Source of the DNA: Pseudomonas gingeri
GTDB taxonomy: Bacteria; Pseudomonadota; Gammaproteobacteria; Pseudomonadales; Pseudomonadaceae
Length of the DNA stretch: 64,000 nucleotides
Assembly: GCF_013386115.1 (NCBI RefSeq)
Contig: NZ_JACAOR010000008.1
Coordinates: 62,001-126,000 of the forward strand
Direction: 5' to 3'
The notes under the pieces were generated by a model. The model searched no databases. It was not told where the DNA came from and saw only the letters and a program-made list of their open reading frames with translations. The translations under genes were made by a program, and so were the position numbers. Position 1 is the stretch's first letter. Every line of letters starts with the position of its first letter. Positions 33,312 to 42,030 of the stretch are shown here, piece by piece.

Positions 33312-34757
33312 TCAGCCTTCGAGCTTGCTTTTCAGCAATTCGTTCACCTGTTGCGGGTTGGCCTTGCCCTTGGAGGCTTTCATCGCCTGGCCGACAAAGA
33401 AGCCGAACATCTTGCCGCGCTTGGCCTCGTCCGCCGCCCGGTACTGTTCGACCTGCTCGGCGTTGGCCGCGAGGACTTCGTCCAGGACCTTCTCGATGGC
33501 GCCGCTGTCGGTCACCTGCTTCAGGCCACGGGCCTCAATCACCTGGTCGGCGTTGCCTTCGCCGTTGGCCATGGCTTCGAAGACGGTCTTGGCGATCTTG
33601 CCGGAAATGGTGTTGTCCTTGATCCGCAACAACATGCCGCCCAACTGCTCGGCCGTCACCGGCGCCTGGTCGATTTCCACGCCCAGCTTGTTCAGCAGGC
33701 TGCCCAGCTCGACCATGACCCAGTTGGCCGCCAGCTTGGCGTCGCCGCCGATGCTCGCGACCTGCTCGAAGTAGTCCGCCTGCTCGCGGCTCGAGGCCAG
33801 TACGCTGGCGTCATACAGCGACAGGCCGTACTGGGACTGGAAGCGCTCGCGTTTCTGCGGCGGCAGTTCCGGCAGCTTGGCGCGCACGGCATCGAGGAAC
33901 GCATCCTCGATGACCACCGGCAACAGGTCCGGATCGGGGAAGTAACGGTAGTCGTTGGCTTCCTCCTTGCTGCGCATGGCGCGGGTCTCGTCCTTGTTCG
34001 GATCGTACAGGCGGGTCTGCTGGATGATCTTGCCGCCGTCTTCGATCAGTTCGATCTGGCGCTGGACTTCAGTGTTGATCGCCTTCTCGATGAAGCGGAA
34101 CGAGTTGACGTTCTTGATCTCGCAGCGGGTGCCGAATTCGACCTGGCCCTTCGGCCGTACCGACACGTTGCAGTCGCAACGCAGCGAGCCTTCGGCCATG
34201 TTGCCGTCGCAAATGCCCAGGTAGCGCACCAGCGCGTGGATCGCCTTGACATAGGCCACGGCTTCCTTGGCGCTGCGCATATCCGGCTCGGAGACGATTT
34301 CCAGCAGCGGCGTGCCGGCGCGGTTCAGGTCGACACCGGTGGAACCGCTGAATTCTTCGTGCAGGCTCTTGCCGGCATCTTCTTCCAGGTGCGCCCGGGT
34401 GATCCCGACACGCTTGACCGTGCCGTCTTCCAGGGTGATGTCCAGGTGGCCCTTGCCGACGATCGGCAGTTCCATCTGGCTGATCTGGTAGCCCTTGGGC
34501 AGGTCCGGGTAGAAGTAGTTCTTGCGGGCGAACACGTTGTGCTGGCCGATCTCGGCGTCGATTGCCAGGCCGAATTTCACGGCCATGCGCACGGCTTCTT
34601 CGTTCAGCACCGGCAACACGCCCGGCATGCCCAGGTCAACCAGGCTGGCCTGGGTGTTGGGCTCGGAGCCGAAGGTGGTCGAGCTGCCGGAGAATATCTT
34701 CGATTGGGTGGCGAGCTGGGTATGAATCTCCAGCCCGATCACGACTTCCCATTGCAT
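33312..34757 (-). CDS. gatB: Aspartyl/glutamyl-tRNA amidotransferase subunit B
   Basis: This 481-aa protein starts MQWEVVIGLEIHTQLATQSK, carries FYPDLPKGYQISQMELPI and NRAGTPLLEIVSEPDMRS of the GatB cradle, and ends with the YqeY-like tail helix region (ANPQQVNELLKSKL). It binds misacylated Glu-tRNAGln or Asp-tRNAAsn and activates the acyl group for amidation. It follows gatA by about 150 bp. Confidence 0.98.
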   Translation of the reverse strand: MQWEVVIGLEIHTQLATQSKIFSGSSTTFGSEPNTQASLVDLGMPGVLPVLNEEAVRMAVKFGLAIDAEIGQHNVFARKNYFYPDLPKGYQISQMELPIVGKGHLDITLEDGTVKRVGITRAHLEEDAGKSLHEEFSGSTGVDLNRAGTPLLEIVSEPDMRSAKEAVAYVKAIHALVRYLGICDGNMAEGSLRCDCNVSVRPKGQVEFGTRCEIKNVNSFRFIEKAINTEVQRQIELIEDGGKIIQQTRLYDPNKDETRAMRSKEEANDYRYFPDPDLLPVVIEDAFLDAVRAKLPELPPQKRERFQSQYGLSLYDASVLASSREQADYFEQVASIGGDAKLAANWVMVELGSLLNKLGVEIDQAPVTAEQLGGMLLRIKDNTISGKIAKTVFEAMANGEGNADQVIEARGLKQVTDSGAIEKVLDEVLAANAEQVEQYRAADEAKRGKMFGFFVGQAMKASKGKANPQQVNELLKSKLEG

Positions 34758-34907
34758 GGTGTTACTCCTCGAAATCTTGCCAGGGGACGTTTGAAGCGTT
34801 GCGAGCGAAGGTAAGGCAAGGCGAAGGCTGACGAGTAAGCGCAGTTGACCTTAGTCAATGAGCATTACGCGTCAGCTTTCAACGCAGCATTACCGGGCGC
34901 AGCGGCT

Positions 34908-36359
34908 TCAAAACCCCTGGGGGGTGCGGGTGTGCCAGTCAGTGTTCAACTGATACTGGTGCGCAACGTTGAGCAAGCGGCCTTCCTGGAAATACGGGGC
35001 AAGCAATTGCACGCCGACCGGCAAGCCGTCGACGAAGCCCGCAGGCATGGACAAGCCCGGCAGACCCGCGAGGTTGGCGGTGATGGTGTAGAAGTCTTCC
35101 AGATACTCGGCGACCGGATCGTTGTTCTTGGCGCCGATCTTCCAGGCCGGGTTGGGCGTGGTCGGGCCGAGAATGACGTCGACCTCGTTGAAGGCGCTCA
35201 TGAAGTCGTTCTTGATCAGGCGACGGATTTTCTGCGCCTTGAGGTAATAGGCGTCGTAGTAGCCGGCCGACAGGGCATAGGCACCGACCATGATCCGACG
35301 CTGCACTTCCGCGCCGAAACCTTCGCCACGGGAGCGTTTGTACAGGTCTTCGAGGTCCCTGGGCTCTTCGCAGCGATAACCGAAGCGCACGCCGTCGAAA
35401 CGCGACAGGTTGGACGAGGCTTCGGCCGGGGCGATCACGTAGTAGGCCGGAATCGCGTGCTGGTTGTTCGGCAGGCTGATTTCCTTGATCACCGCGCCGA
35501 GCTTTTCCAGCTCCTTGACGCTGTCGTGCACCCGTTCGGCGATGCGCGGGTCGAGACCGGCGCTGAAGTATTCCTTCGGCACGCCGATGCGCAGGCCCTG
35601 GATCGAGTCGTTCAGGCCGGCGCTGTAGTCCGGGACCGGTTCATCGATGCTGGTGGAGTCCTGCGGGTCGAAGCCGGCCATGCCTTGCAGCAGCAGGGCG
35701 CAGTCTTCGGCGGTGCGGGCCAGCGGGCCACCCTGGTCGAGGCTGGAGGCGTAGGCGATCATGCCCCAGCGCGAAACGCGACCGTAGGTCGGTTTCAGCC
35801 CGGTGAGGTTGGTGAACGCCGCCGGCTGGCGGATCGAACCGCCGGTGTCGGTCGCGGTGGCGGCAGGCAACAGGCGTGCGGCCACGGCGGCGGCAGAGCC
35901 ACCAGACGAGCCGCCCGGTACGTGTTCCAGATTCCACGGGTTCCTGACCTTGCCGTAGTAGCTCGACTCGTTGGCCGAACCCATGGCGAATTCGTCCATG
36001 TTGGTCTTGCCCAGCGTCACGGCGCCGGCAGCGGCCAGTTTGGCAACCACGGTGGCGTCGTAGGGCGCCTTGAAGTTGTCGAGCATCTTCGAGCCGCAAC
36101 TGGTGCGCACGCCCTGGGTGCAGAACAGGTCCTTGTGGCCGATCGGCGCGCCGAGCAGGGCACCGTTCTCGCCGTTGGCGCGCCGTACGTCGGCGGCCTT
36201 GGCCTGTTGCAGGGCCAGTTCTTCGGTCAAGCTGATAAAGCTGTTGATCTGCGGATCGAGCTGGGCGATGCGCGCCAGCAGGGTCCGGGTCAGCTCTTCG
36301 GCGGAAAACTTCTTGTCGGCGAGTCCGCGGGCGATCTCGGCCAGAGTCAATTGATGCAT
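34908..36359 (-). CDS. gatA: Aspartyl/glutamyl-tRNA amidotransferase subunit A
   Basis: This 483-aa amidase releases ammonia from glutamine for GatB. The Ser-cisSer-Lys triad is visible: Lys76 in GHKDLFC, Ser151 in PGGSSGGSAA and Ser175 in TDTGGSIRQPA. ATG 36359 fits the family start (MHQLTLAEIARGL); the upstream extension runs into gatC. It lies 16 bp after gatC in the gatCAB operon. Confidence 0.98.
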   Translation of the reverse strand: MHQLTLAEIARGLADKKFSAEELTRTLLARIAQLDPQINSFISLTEELALQQAKAADVRRANGENGALLGAPIGHKDLFCTQGVRTSCGSKMLDNFKAPYDATVVAKLAAAGAVTLGKTNMDEFAMGSANESSYYGKVRNPWNLEHVPGGSSGGSAAAVAARLLPAATATDTGGSIRQPAAFTNLTGLKPTYGRVSRWGMIAYASSLDQGGPLARTAEDCALLLQGMAGFDPQDSTSIDEPVPDYSAGLNDSIQGLRIGVPKEYFSAGLDPRIAERVHDSVKELEKLGAVIKEISLPNNQHAIPAYYVIAPAEASSNLSRFDGVRFGYRCEEPRDLEDLYKRSRGEGFGAEVQRRIMVGAYALSAGYYDAYYLKAQKIRRLIKNDFMSAFNEVDVILGPTTPNPAWKIGAKNNDPVAEYLEDFYTITANLAGLPGLSMPAGFVDGLPVGVQLLAPYFQEGRLLNVAHQYQLNTDWHTRTPQGF

Positions 36360-36375
36360 TGCAGGCTCTTTCCCT

Positions 36376-36663
36376 TTAGTCGATGACTTTCGGAACCAGG
36401 TACAGGCCGTTTTCGACCGCTGGTGCGATGGACTGATAAGCCTCGCGGTTATTTCGCTCCGTGACGGCGTCGGCGCGCAGGCGCTGGCTCGCTTCCAGAG
36501 GGTGGGCAAGGGGTTCGATACCGTCGGTATCGACAGCCTGCATCTGGTCGACCAGACCCAGAATGCTGTTCAGGGCTTCGGTGGTGCGTGGAAGATCGGC
36601 TTCGACCAAGCCCAGGCGGGCCAGGTGAGCGATTTTTTCCACGTCGGAGCGGTCAAGCGCCAT
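36376..36663 (-). CDS. gatC: Aspartyl/glutamyl-tRNA amidotransferase subunit C
   Basis: This 95-aa stabilising subunit starts MALDRSDVEKIAHLARLGL and ends with the conserved APAVENGLYLVPKVID, which wraps around GatA. ATG 36663 is chosen by homology; the upstream frame is non-conserved. It is the first gene of gatCAB, divergent from mreB. Confidence 0.97.
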   Translation of the reverse strand: MALDRSDVEKIAHLARLGLVEADLPRTTEALNSILGLVDQMQAVDTDGIEPLAHPLEASQRLRADAVTERNNREAYQSIAPAVENGLYLVPKVID

Positions 36664-36961
36664 GGGAATCTCCAGTGGAAAACAAAATGGAAGCTGTCCG
36701 TGTGTTAGGCTCTGCACGGAAATTGCCTGCGCGACGATCATGCTGCGTTGAAAACACGCTCGATCGCCGCTCGACTAGTTTTCGTACTGATCCGGGATTA
36801 TCGGAACACTACCGCATTTTTACGGTCACATGGCCGCGATTGTATGGGATGGTGCTCGGAAAAACGCCTAATTTAACATATTGGCGCCTTGCCCAAAATC
36901 CCCGTCGTTGTTAGAGTTTGCCGCACTTTTTTACCCACGCGTTGCCCAGGGTCCCTTTCCA
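36664..36961. other. Divergent intergenic region gatC-mreB
   Basis: These 298 bp hold the promoters of gatCAB and mreBCD. The sequence is noticeably AT-richer than its surroundings, especially 36840-36930 just before mreB. No ORF, RNA gene or clear operator was recognised. Confidence 0.6.
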
Positions 36962-37999
36962 ATGTTCAAGAAACTGCGTGGCATGTTTTCCAGCGATCTC
37001 TCCATCGACCTGGGCACAGCCAACACCCTTATCTACGTGCGCGAGCGCGGTATCGTCCTGAATGAGCCATCGGTCGTTGCGATTCGCACCCATGGCAATC
37101 AGAAGAGTGTCGTTGCCGTCGGTACCGAAGCCAAGCGCATGCTCGGTCGTACGCCGGGCAACATTGCTGCCATTCGTCCGATGAAGGACGGCGTGATCGC
37201 CGACTTCAGCGTCTGCGAAAAGATGCTGCAGTACTTCATCAACAAGGTTCACGAAAACAGCTTCCTGCAGCCAAGCCCTCGCGTGCTGATCTGCGTGCCG
37301 TGCAAATCGACCCAGGTCGAGCGCCGTGCGATCCGTGAATCGGCCCTCGGTGCCGGTGCCCGCGAAGTCTTCCTGATCGAAGAGCCGATGGCCGCCGCGA
37401 TCGGTGCCGGCCTGCCGGTTGAAGAAGCCCGTGGCTCGATGGTCGTCGATATCGGTGGCGGTACCACTGAAATCGCGCTGATCTCCCTGAACGGCGTGGT
37501 CTATGCCGAATCCGTACGGGTTGGTGGCGACCGTTTCGACGAAGCGATCATCACCTACGTGCGCCGCAACTACGGCAGCCTGATCGGCGAATCCACCGCC
37601 GAGCGCATCAAGCAGGAAATCGGTACGGCCTACCCGGGCGGCGAAGTCCGTGAAGTCGACGTTCGCGGCCGTAACCTGGCTGAAGGCGTGCCACGTGCCT
37701 TTACCCTCAATTCCAACGAAGTGCTGGAAGCCCTGCAGGAATCCCTGGCGACCATCGTCCAGGCGGTGAAGAGCGCCCTGGAGCAGTCGCCTCCGGAGCT
37801 GGCCTCGGACATCGCCGAGCGTGGCCTGGTGCTGACCGGTGGTGGCGCGTTGCTGCGTGACCTCGACAAGCTGCTGGCCCAGGAAACCGGCCTGCCGGTG
37901 ATCGTCGCCGAAGATCCGCTGACCTGTGTTGCCCGTGGTGGCGGTCGTGCCCTGGAAATGATGGATAAGCACACCATGGACCTGCTTTCCAGCGAGTGA
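36962..37999 (+). CDS. mreB: Rod-shape determining protein MreB
   Basis: This 345-aa actin homologue polymerises under the inner membrane and directs the cell-elongation machinery. It begins MFKKLRGMFSSDLSIDLGTA with the amphipathic membrane helix and the phosphate-1 motif; VVDIGGGTTEIALISL is phosphate-2 and LTGGGALLRDLD the adenosine motif. Length matches Pseudomonas MreB exactly. First gene of mreBCD. Confidence 0.99.
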   Translation: MFKKLRGMFSSDLSIDLGTANTLIYVRERGIVLNEPSVVAIRTHGNQKSVVAVGTEAKRMLGRTPGNIAAIRPMKDGVIADFSVCEKMLQYFINKVHENSFLQPSPRVLICVPCKSTQVERRAIRESALGAGAREVFLIEEPMAAAIGAGLPVEEARGSMVVDIGGGTTEIALISLNGVVYAESVRVGGDRFDEAIITYVRRNYGSLIGESTAERIKQEIGTAYPGGEVREVDVRGRNLAEGVPRAFTLNSNEVLEALQESLATIVQAVKSALEQSPPELASDIAERGLVLTGGGALLRDLDKLLAQETGLPVIVAEDPLTCVARGGGRALEMMDKHTMDLLSSE

Positions 38000-38030
38000 G
38001 TTCGCTGGCAGGCTCTATGATGGTTCGTTC

Positions 38031-38058
38031 ACAGGCAGCACTTTGCAGTGCTGCCTGT
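38031..38058 (+). terminator. Strong hairpin between mreB and mreC (attenuator-like)
   Basis: ACAGGCAGCACT (38031-38042) and AGTGCTGCCTGT (38047-38058) form a perfect 12-bp stem with a TTGC loop, followed by the weakly T-rich TGCGTTTATC. It may partly terminate or stabilise mreB mRNA, giving more MreB than MreCD. Confidence 0.65.
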
Positions 38059-38141
38059 TGCGTTTATCTTCTGTCAATCTTCATCCAGGCCGGTTTGATG
38101 CCGTATGAATAAAATGACTCATTGCCTGGGAGGAGCGGCTT

Positions 38142-39254
38142 ATTAAACCGCTTTTCGCCAAAGGCCCCTCATTGGGCGTGCGCTTGTTGGTGCTGGTCGT
38201 GCTATCGGTCGCGCTGATGGTGGTCGATGCCCGTTTCACACTGCTCAAGCCCGTGCGCAGCCAGATGTCGCTGGTGCTGATGCAGTCATACTGGATTACC
38301 GACCTGCCGCAACGGTTGTGGCAAGGCGTGGCCAGTCAGTTCGGCAGTCGTACCGAACTGGTCGCCGAGAACGAAAAACTCCAGACCGAAAACCTGCTGC
38401 TGCAAGGGCGCCTGCAGAAACTCGCGGCCCTGACCGAGCAGAACGTGCGCCTGCGCGAATTGCTCAACTCGTCGGCGCTGGTCAACGAGAAGGTCGAAGT
38501 CGCCGAATTGATCGGCATGGACCCCAACCCGTTCACCCATCGCATCATCATCAACAAGGGTGAGCGCGATGGCGTGGTACTCGGTCAACCGGTGCTCGAT
38601 GCCCGTGGCCTGATGGGCCAGGTGGTCGAGTTGATGCCGTACACCTCCCGCGTCCTGTTGCTCACCGACACCACCCACAGCATTCCGGTGCAGGTCAACC
38701 GCAACGGTTTGCGCGCCATCGCCAGCGGTACTGGCAACCCCGAGCGCCTGGAACTGCGCCACGTCGCCGACACCGCCGACATCAAGGAGGGCGACCTGCT
38801 GGTCAGCTCCGGCCTGGGCCAGCGCTTCCCGGCCGGTTACCCGGTGGCGACGGTCAAGGAAGTGATTCACGACTCCGGCCAGCCTTTCGCCATTGTCCGC
38901 GCCGTGCCGACCGCCGCCCTCAACCGCAGTCGCTACCTGCTGCTGGTGTTCAGCGACAGCCGTACCCCGGAAGAGCGCGCCAACGAAGCGGCCCAGGCCC
39001 AGGAAGCCGACAAGCAGGGCGACGGTGCGCCGATCGTTCCGGCGACCGTACCGAAACCGGCTGCGGCGGCTGCGGCGAGCGCGGCACCTGCGGCGCCAGC
39101 CCCGGCGAGCAAGCCACCGGCGCATGCCACCAGCACCAGCGCCCCGGCCCATGCGACACCGGCACCCAAGCCGGCGACCGGCAAACCTGCGGCCACCAAG
39201 CCAGCGGCCAAGCCGCCCGCGGCTGCACCGTCCACCCAACGGCAGGAGGAATAA
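38142..39254 (+). CDS. mreC: Rod-shape determining protein MreC, likely AUU start
   Basis: This 370-aa bitopic protein links MreB to the periplasmic elongasome. The frame IKPLFAKGPSLGVRLL aligns with the E. coli MreC start MKPIFSRGPSLQIRLI, which puts the initiator at ATT 38142, 6 bases after GGGAGGAG. The alternative TTG at 38172 would drop the conserved KPxFxxGPS. A membrane helix spans about residues 13-31, a coiled coil about 70-105, then the beta domain; the last ~90 residues are an Ala/Pro/Lys-rich tail. The stop overlaps mreD by one base. Confidence 0.93.
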   Translation: MKPLFAKGPSLGVRLLVLVVLSVALMVVDARFTLLKPVRSQMSLVLMQSYWITDLPQRLWQGVASQFGSRTELVAENEKLQTENLLLQGRLQKLAALTEQNVRLRELLNSSALVNEKVEVAELIGMDPNPFTHRIIINKGERDGVVLGQPVLDARGLMGQVVELMPYTSRVLLLTDTTHSIPVQVNRNGLRAIASGTGNPERLELRHVADTADIKEGDLLVSSGLGQRFPAGYPVATVKEVIHDSGQPFAIVRAVPTAALNRSRYLLLVFSDSRTPEERANEAAQAQEADKQGDGAPIVPATVPKPAAAAAASAAPAAPAPASKPPAHATSTSAPAHATPAPKPATGKPAATKPAAKPPAAAPSTQRQEE

Positions 39255-39745
39255 TGGCGGGCGCTACTCTTTCGCGTAATGGCTGGATCGTCTGGCTGAC
39301 CTTTGCCGTCGGCCTGCTACTCAGTGTCTCGCCGTTGCCGCAGTTCATGGAAATCCTCCGTCCGCTGTGGCTGGCGTTGCTGCTGGCTTTCTGGTCGCTG
39401 TACCTGCCGCACAAGATCGGCATGGTCACCGCATTCCTGCTGGGCCTGGCCGAGGACGTGCTCTACGGCACCCTGCTCGGGCAGAACGCCTTGATCCTTA
39501 CATTGATCACCTTCCTGGTGCTGTCGCTGCAACAGCGCCTGCGCATGTTCCCGATGTGGCAGCAGAGCCTGGTGATCCTGGTGATCTTCGGCCTGGCGCA
39601 GCTGGTGCAGCTGTGGCTCAGCGCCCTGACCGGCAACCGCCAGCCGACCCTGGCGCTGGTGCTGCCGGCGCTGGTCAGTGCCTTGCTCTGGCCGTGGATC
39701 AGCTTCGGCTTGCGCGGACTGCGTCGACGCTACAAGGTCAACTGA
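39254..39745 (+). CDS. mreD: Rod-shape determining protein MreD
   Basis: This 163-aa inner-membrane protein has five or six hydrophobic segments and the MreD motif LAEDVLYGTLLGQNALILT. Its ATG shares the A of the mreC TAA (TAATG) and GGAGGA precedes it, indicating coupled translation. It completes the MreBCD elongation complex. Confidence 0.96.
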   Translation: MAGATLSRNGWIVWLTFAVGLLLSVSPLPQFMEILRPLWLALLLAFWSLYLPHKIGMVTAFLLGLAEDVLYGTLLGQNALILTLITFLVLSLQQRLRMFPMWQQSLVILVIFGLAQLVQLWLSALTGNRQPTLALVLPALVSALLWPWISFGLRGLRRRYKVN

Positions 39746-39832
39746 CCGATCGCGTCGAATGCTCGTGAGCTGGTGATGATGCTGATGCTGATGAAGAGCC
39801 CCGATAAAGCGCCCCGACACGGAGATGTCCCG

Positions 39833-40438
39833 ATGACCCCGCTCTACCTGGCCTCCGGCTCGCCGCGTCGGCGTGAACTGCTCACCCAGATCGGCGTGCC
39901 TTTCACCGCGATCAGCGCGGATATCGATGAAACTCCCCTGATGGATGAGACGCCGGCGGCCTATGTCGAGCGCCTGGCGCGCGGCAAGGCGGCAGCCGGC
40001 CAGGGCCTGTTGGCGAGCAGCCAGGTCGCGGCGCCGTTCTGTGTGCTGGGTGCCGATACCGCCGTGGTGCTGGACGGACGGATTCTCGGCAAGCCGCTGG
40101 ATGAGGCGGATGCAGTGGCCACGCTGCTGGCATTGTCCGCTCGCGAGCACGAAGTGCTCACCGCCATCGCGCTGTTGGACGGTGATCGGTGCGAGTCGCG
40201 GGTGGTTCGCAGCCTGGTGAAATTTCGTACGATCAAAACAGAAGAGGCATCTGCCTACTGGTCCAGCGGCGAGCCTCGGGACAAGGCTGGAAGCTATGCC
40301 ATTCAAGGCCTTGCCGCGGTTTTCGTCGAGGGTCTGAACGGCAGCTATTCGGGCGTGGTGGGCTTGCCGGTGTGCGAAACCGCAGAACTGCTCGGCCATT
40401 TCGGCATACCCTGTTGGCAAAACCTTATCGTGCGCTGA
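39833..40438 (+). CDS. maf: Maf-family nucleoside triphosphate pyrophosphatase (YhdE type)
   Basis: This 201-aa protein has the Maf motif LASGSPRRRELL at residues 5-16, the catalytic ADTAVV near 80 and YAIQGLAAVFVEGLNGSYSGVVGLP at the C-terminus. YhdE-type Maf proteins hydrolyse dTTP/UTP and modified nucleotides. ATG 39833 follows GGAG; the longer frame from 39773 is not conserved. Located in the usual place between mreD and rng. Confidence 0.95.
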   Translation: MTPLYLASGSPRRRELLTQIGVPFTAISADIDETPLMDETPAAYVERLARGKAAAGQGLLASSQVAAPFCVLGADTAVVLDGRILGKPLDEADAVATLLALSAREHEVLTAIALLDGDRCESRVVRSLVKFRTIKTEEASAYWSSGEPRDKAGSYAIQGLAAVFVEGLNGSYSGVVGLPVCETAELLGHFGIPCWQNLIVR

Positions 40439-40494
40439 TTGCCGCACTCCAGTGAACGGCAATTATTGTGAACACGCCTGAACGAGACCCAGCC

Positions 40495-41952
40495 ATGAGT
40501 GAAGAGATCCTGATCAACATCACGCCGATGGAATCGCGCGTGGCGGTGGTAGAAAACGGTGTGTTGCAAGAGGTGCATGTCGAGCGTACGCAGAAGCGCG
40601 GTATCGTCGGCAATATCTACAAGGGCAAGGTGGTGCGGGTCCTGCCGGGCATGCAGGCGGCGTTCGTCGATATCGGGCTGGATCGGGCGGCCTTTATCCA
40701 TGCCTCGGAAATTTCCATGCGCGAAGGCCCGGCGGTGGAAAGCATCAGCGCCCTGGTTCACGAAGGGCAGAGCCTGGTGGTGCAAGTCACCAAGGACCCC
40801 ATCGGTACCAAGGGCGCGCGCCTGACCACGCAACTGTCGATTCCCTCGCGTTACCTGGTGTACATGCCGCGTACCGCCCATGTCGGCATTTCGCTGAAGA
40901 TCGAAGAGGAAGCCGAGCGCGACCGGTTGAAGAAGGTCGTCAGCGATTGCGTGGCCCAGGAAGGCATCAAGGAAGCCGGTGGCTTTATCCTGCGCACCGC
41001 CGCCGAAGGGGCGGGGGCTGACGAGATCATGATGGATATCCGCTACCTGCGCCGGCTCTGGGATCAGATCGGCGCGCAGATCAAGACCATCGGTGCGCCC
41101 AATGTCATCTACGAGGACCTCGGTCTGGCGCTGCGGACCCTGCGTGACCTGGTCAGCCCGAAGATCGAGAAGATCCGCATCGACTCCCGGGAAACCTTCC
41201 AGAAGACCACGCAGTTCGTCGCCGAGTTGATGCCGGAAATTGCCGATCGTCTCGAACACTATCCCGGCGAGCGGCCGATCTTCGACCTCTACGGTGTCGA
41301 GGACGAGATCCAGAAAGCCCTGGAGCGCAAGGTGCCGCTCAAGTCCGGCGGCTACCTGGTGGTCGACCCGGCGGAAGCCATGTCCACCATCGACGTCAAC
41401 ACCGGGGCCTTTGTCGGTCATCGCAACCTCGAAGAAACCATCTTCAAGACCAATCTCGAAGCGGCTACCGCGATTGCCCGCCAACTGCGCCTGCGCAACC
41501 TCGGCGGGATCATCATCATCGACTTCATCGACATGGAAGACGAAGAGCACCAGCGCCAGGTGCTGCGGACCCTGGAAAAGCAGCTGGAACGCGATCACGC
41601 CAAGACCAACATCATCGGGATCACCGAGCTGGGTCTGGTGCAGATGACCCGCAAGCGCACCCGCGAAAGTCTTGAGCAGGTGCTCTGCGAGCCGTGCAGC
41701 AGTTGCCAGGGGCGCGGCAAGCTGAAGACCCCGGAGACGGTTTGTTACGAGATTTTCCGCGAGATCCTGCGGGAGGCCCGTGCCTATCAGGCCGAAGGTT
41801 ATAGAGTGTTGGCCAACCAGAAAGTCGTTGACCGCCTGCTGGATGAAGAGTCGGGCAATGTCGCGGAGCTGGAGGGGTTTATCGGACGGACCATCCGTTT
41901 CCAGGTCGAAACCATGTATTCCCAGGAACAATACGACGTGGTGCTGCTCTGA
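40495..41952 (+). CDS. rng: Ribonuclease G
   Basis: This 485-aa endonuclease matures 16S rRNA 5' ends. It begins MSEEILINITPMESRVAVVE, has an S1 domain (KGKVVRVLPGMQAAFVDIG), the DNase I-like catalytic region with IDVNTGAFVG and FIDMEDEEHQ, and the zinc-link cysteines CEPCSSCQGRGK. ATG 40495 is selected by homology. It lacks the long C-terminal tail of RNase E, as expected. Confidence 0.98.
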   Translation: MSEEILINITPMESRVAVVENGVLQEVHVERTQKRGIVGNIYKGKVVRVLPGMQAAFVDIGLDRAAFIHASEISMREGPAVESISALVHEGQSLVVQVTKDPIGTKGARLTTQLSIPSRYLVYMPRTAHVGISLKIEEEAERDRLKKVVSDCVAQEGIKEAGGFILRTAAEGAGADEIMMDIRYLRRLWDQIGAQIKTIGAPNVIYEDLGLALRTLRDLVSPKIEKIRIDSRETFQKTTQFVAELMPEIADRLEHYPGERPIFDLYGVEDEIQKALERKVPLKSGGYLVVDPAEAMSTIDVNTGAFVGHRNLEETIFKTNLEAATAIARQLRLRNLGGIIIIDFIDMEDEEHQRQVLRTLEKQLERDHAKTNIIGITELGLVQMTRKRTRESLEQVLCEPCSSCQGRGKLKTPETVCYEIFREILREARAYQAEGYRVLANQKVVDRLLDEESGNVAELEGFIGRTIRFQVETMYSQEQYDVVLL

Positions 41953-42030
41953 TTCCCTGCTCTGTACATACACTGTCCATGCTGGCTGGCGTTGGCCTGT
42001 TGATCGAACCTTGCCTGAGGGGCCACTGAC

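Noticed and set aside
35338..35345. TTGTACAG resembling the LitR half-site
   Set aside because: Lies inside gatA with no spaced partner.
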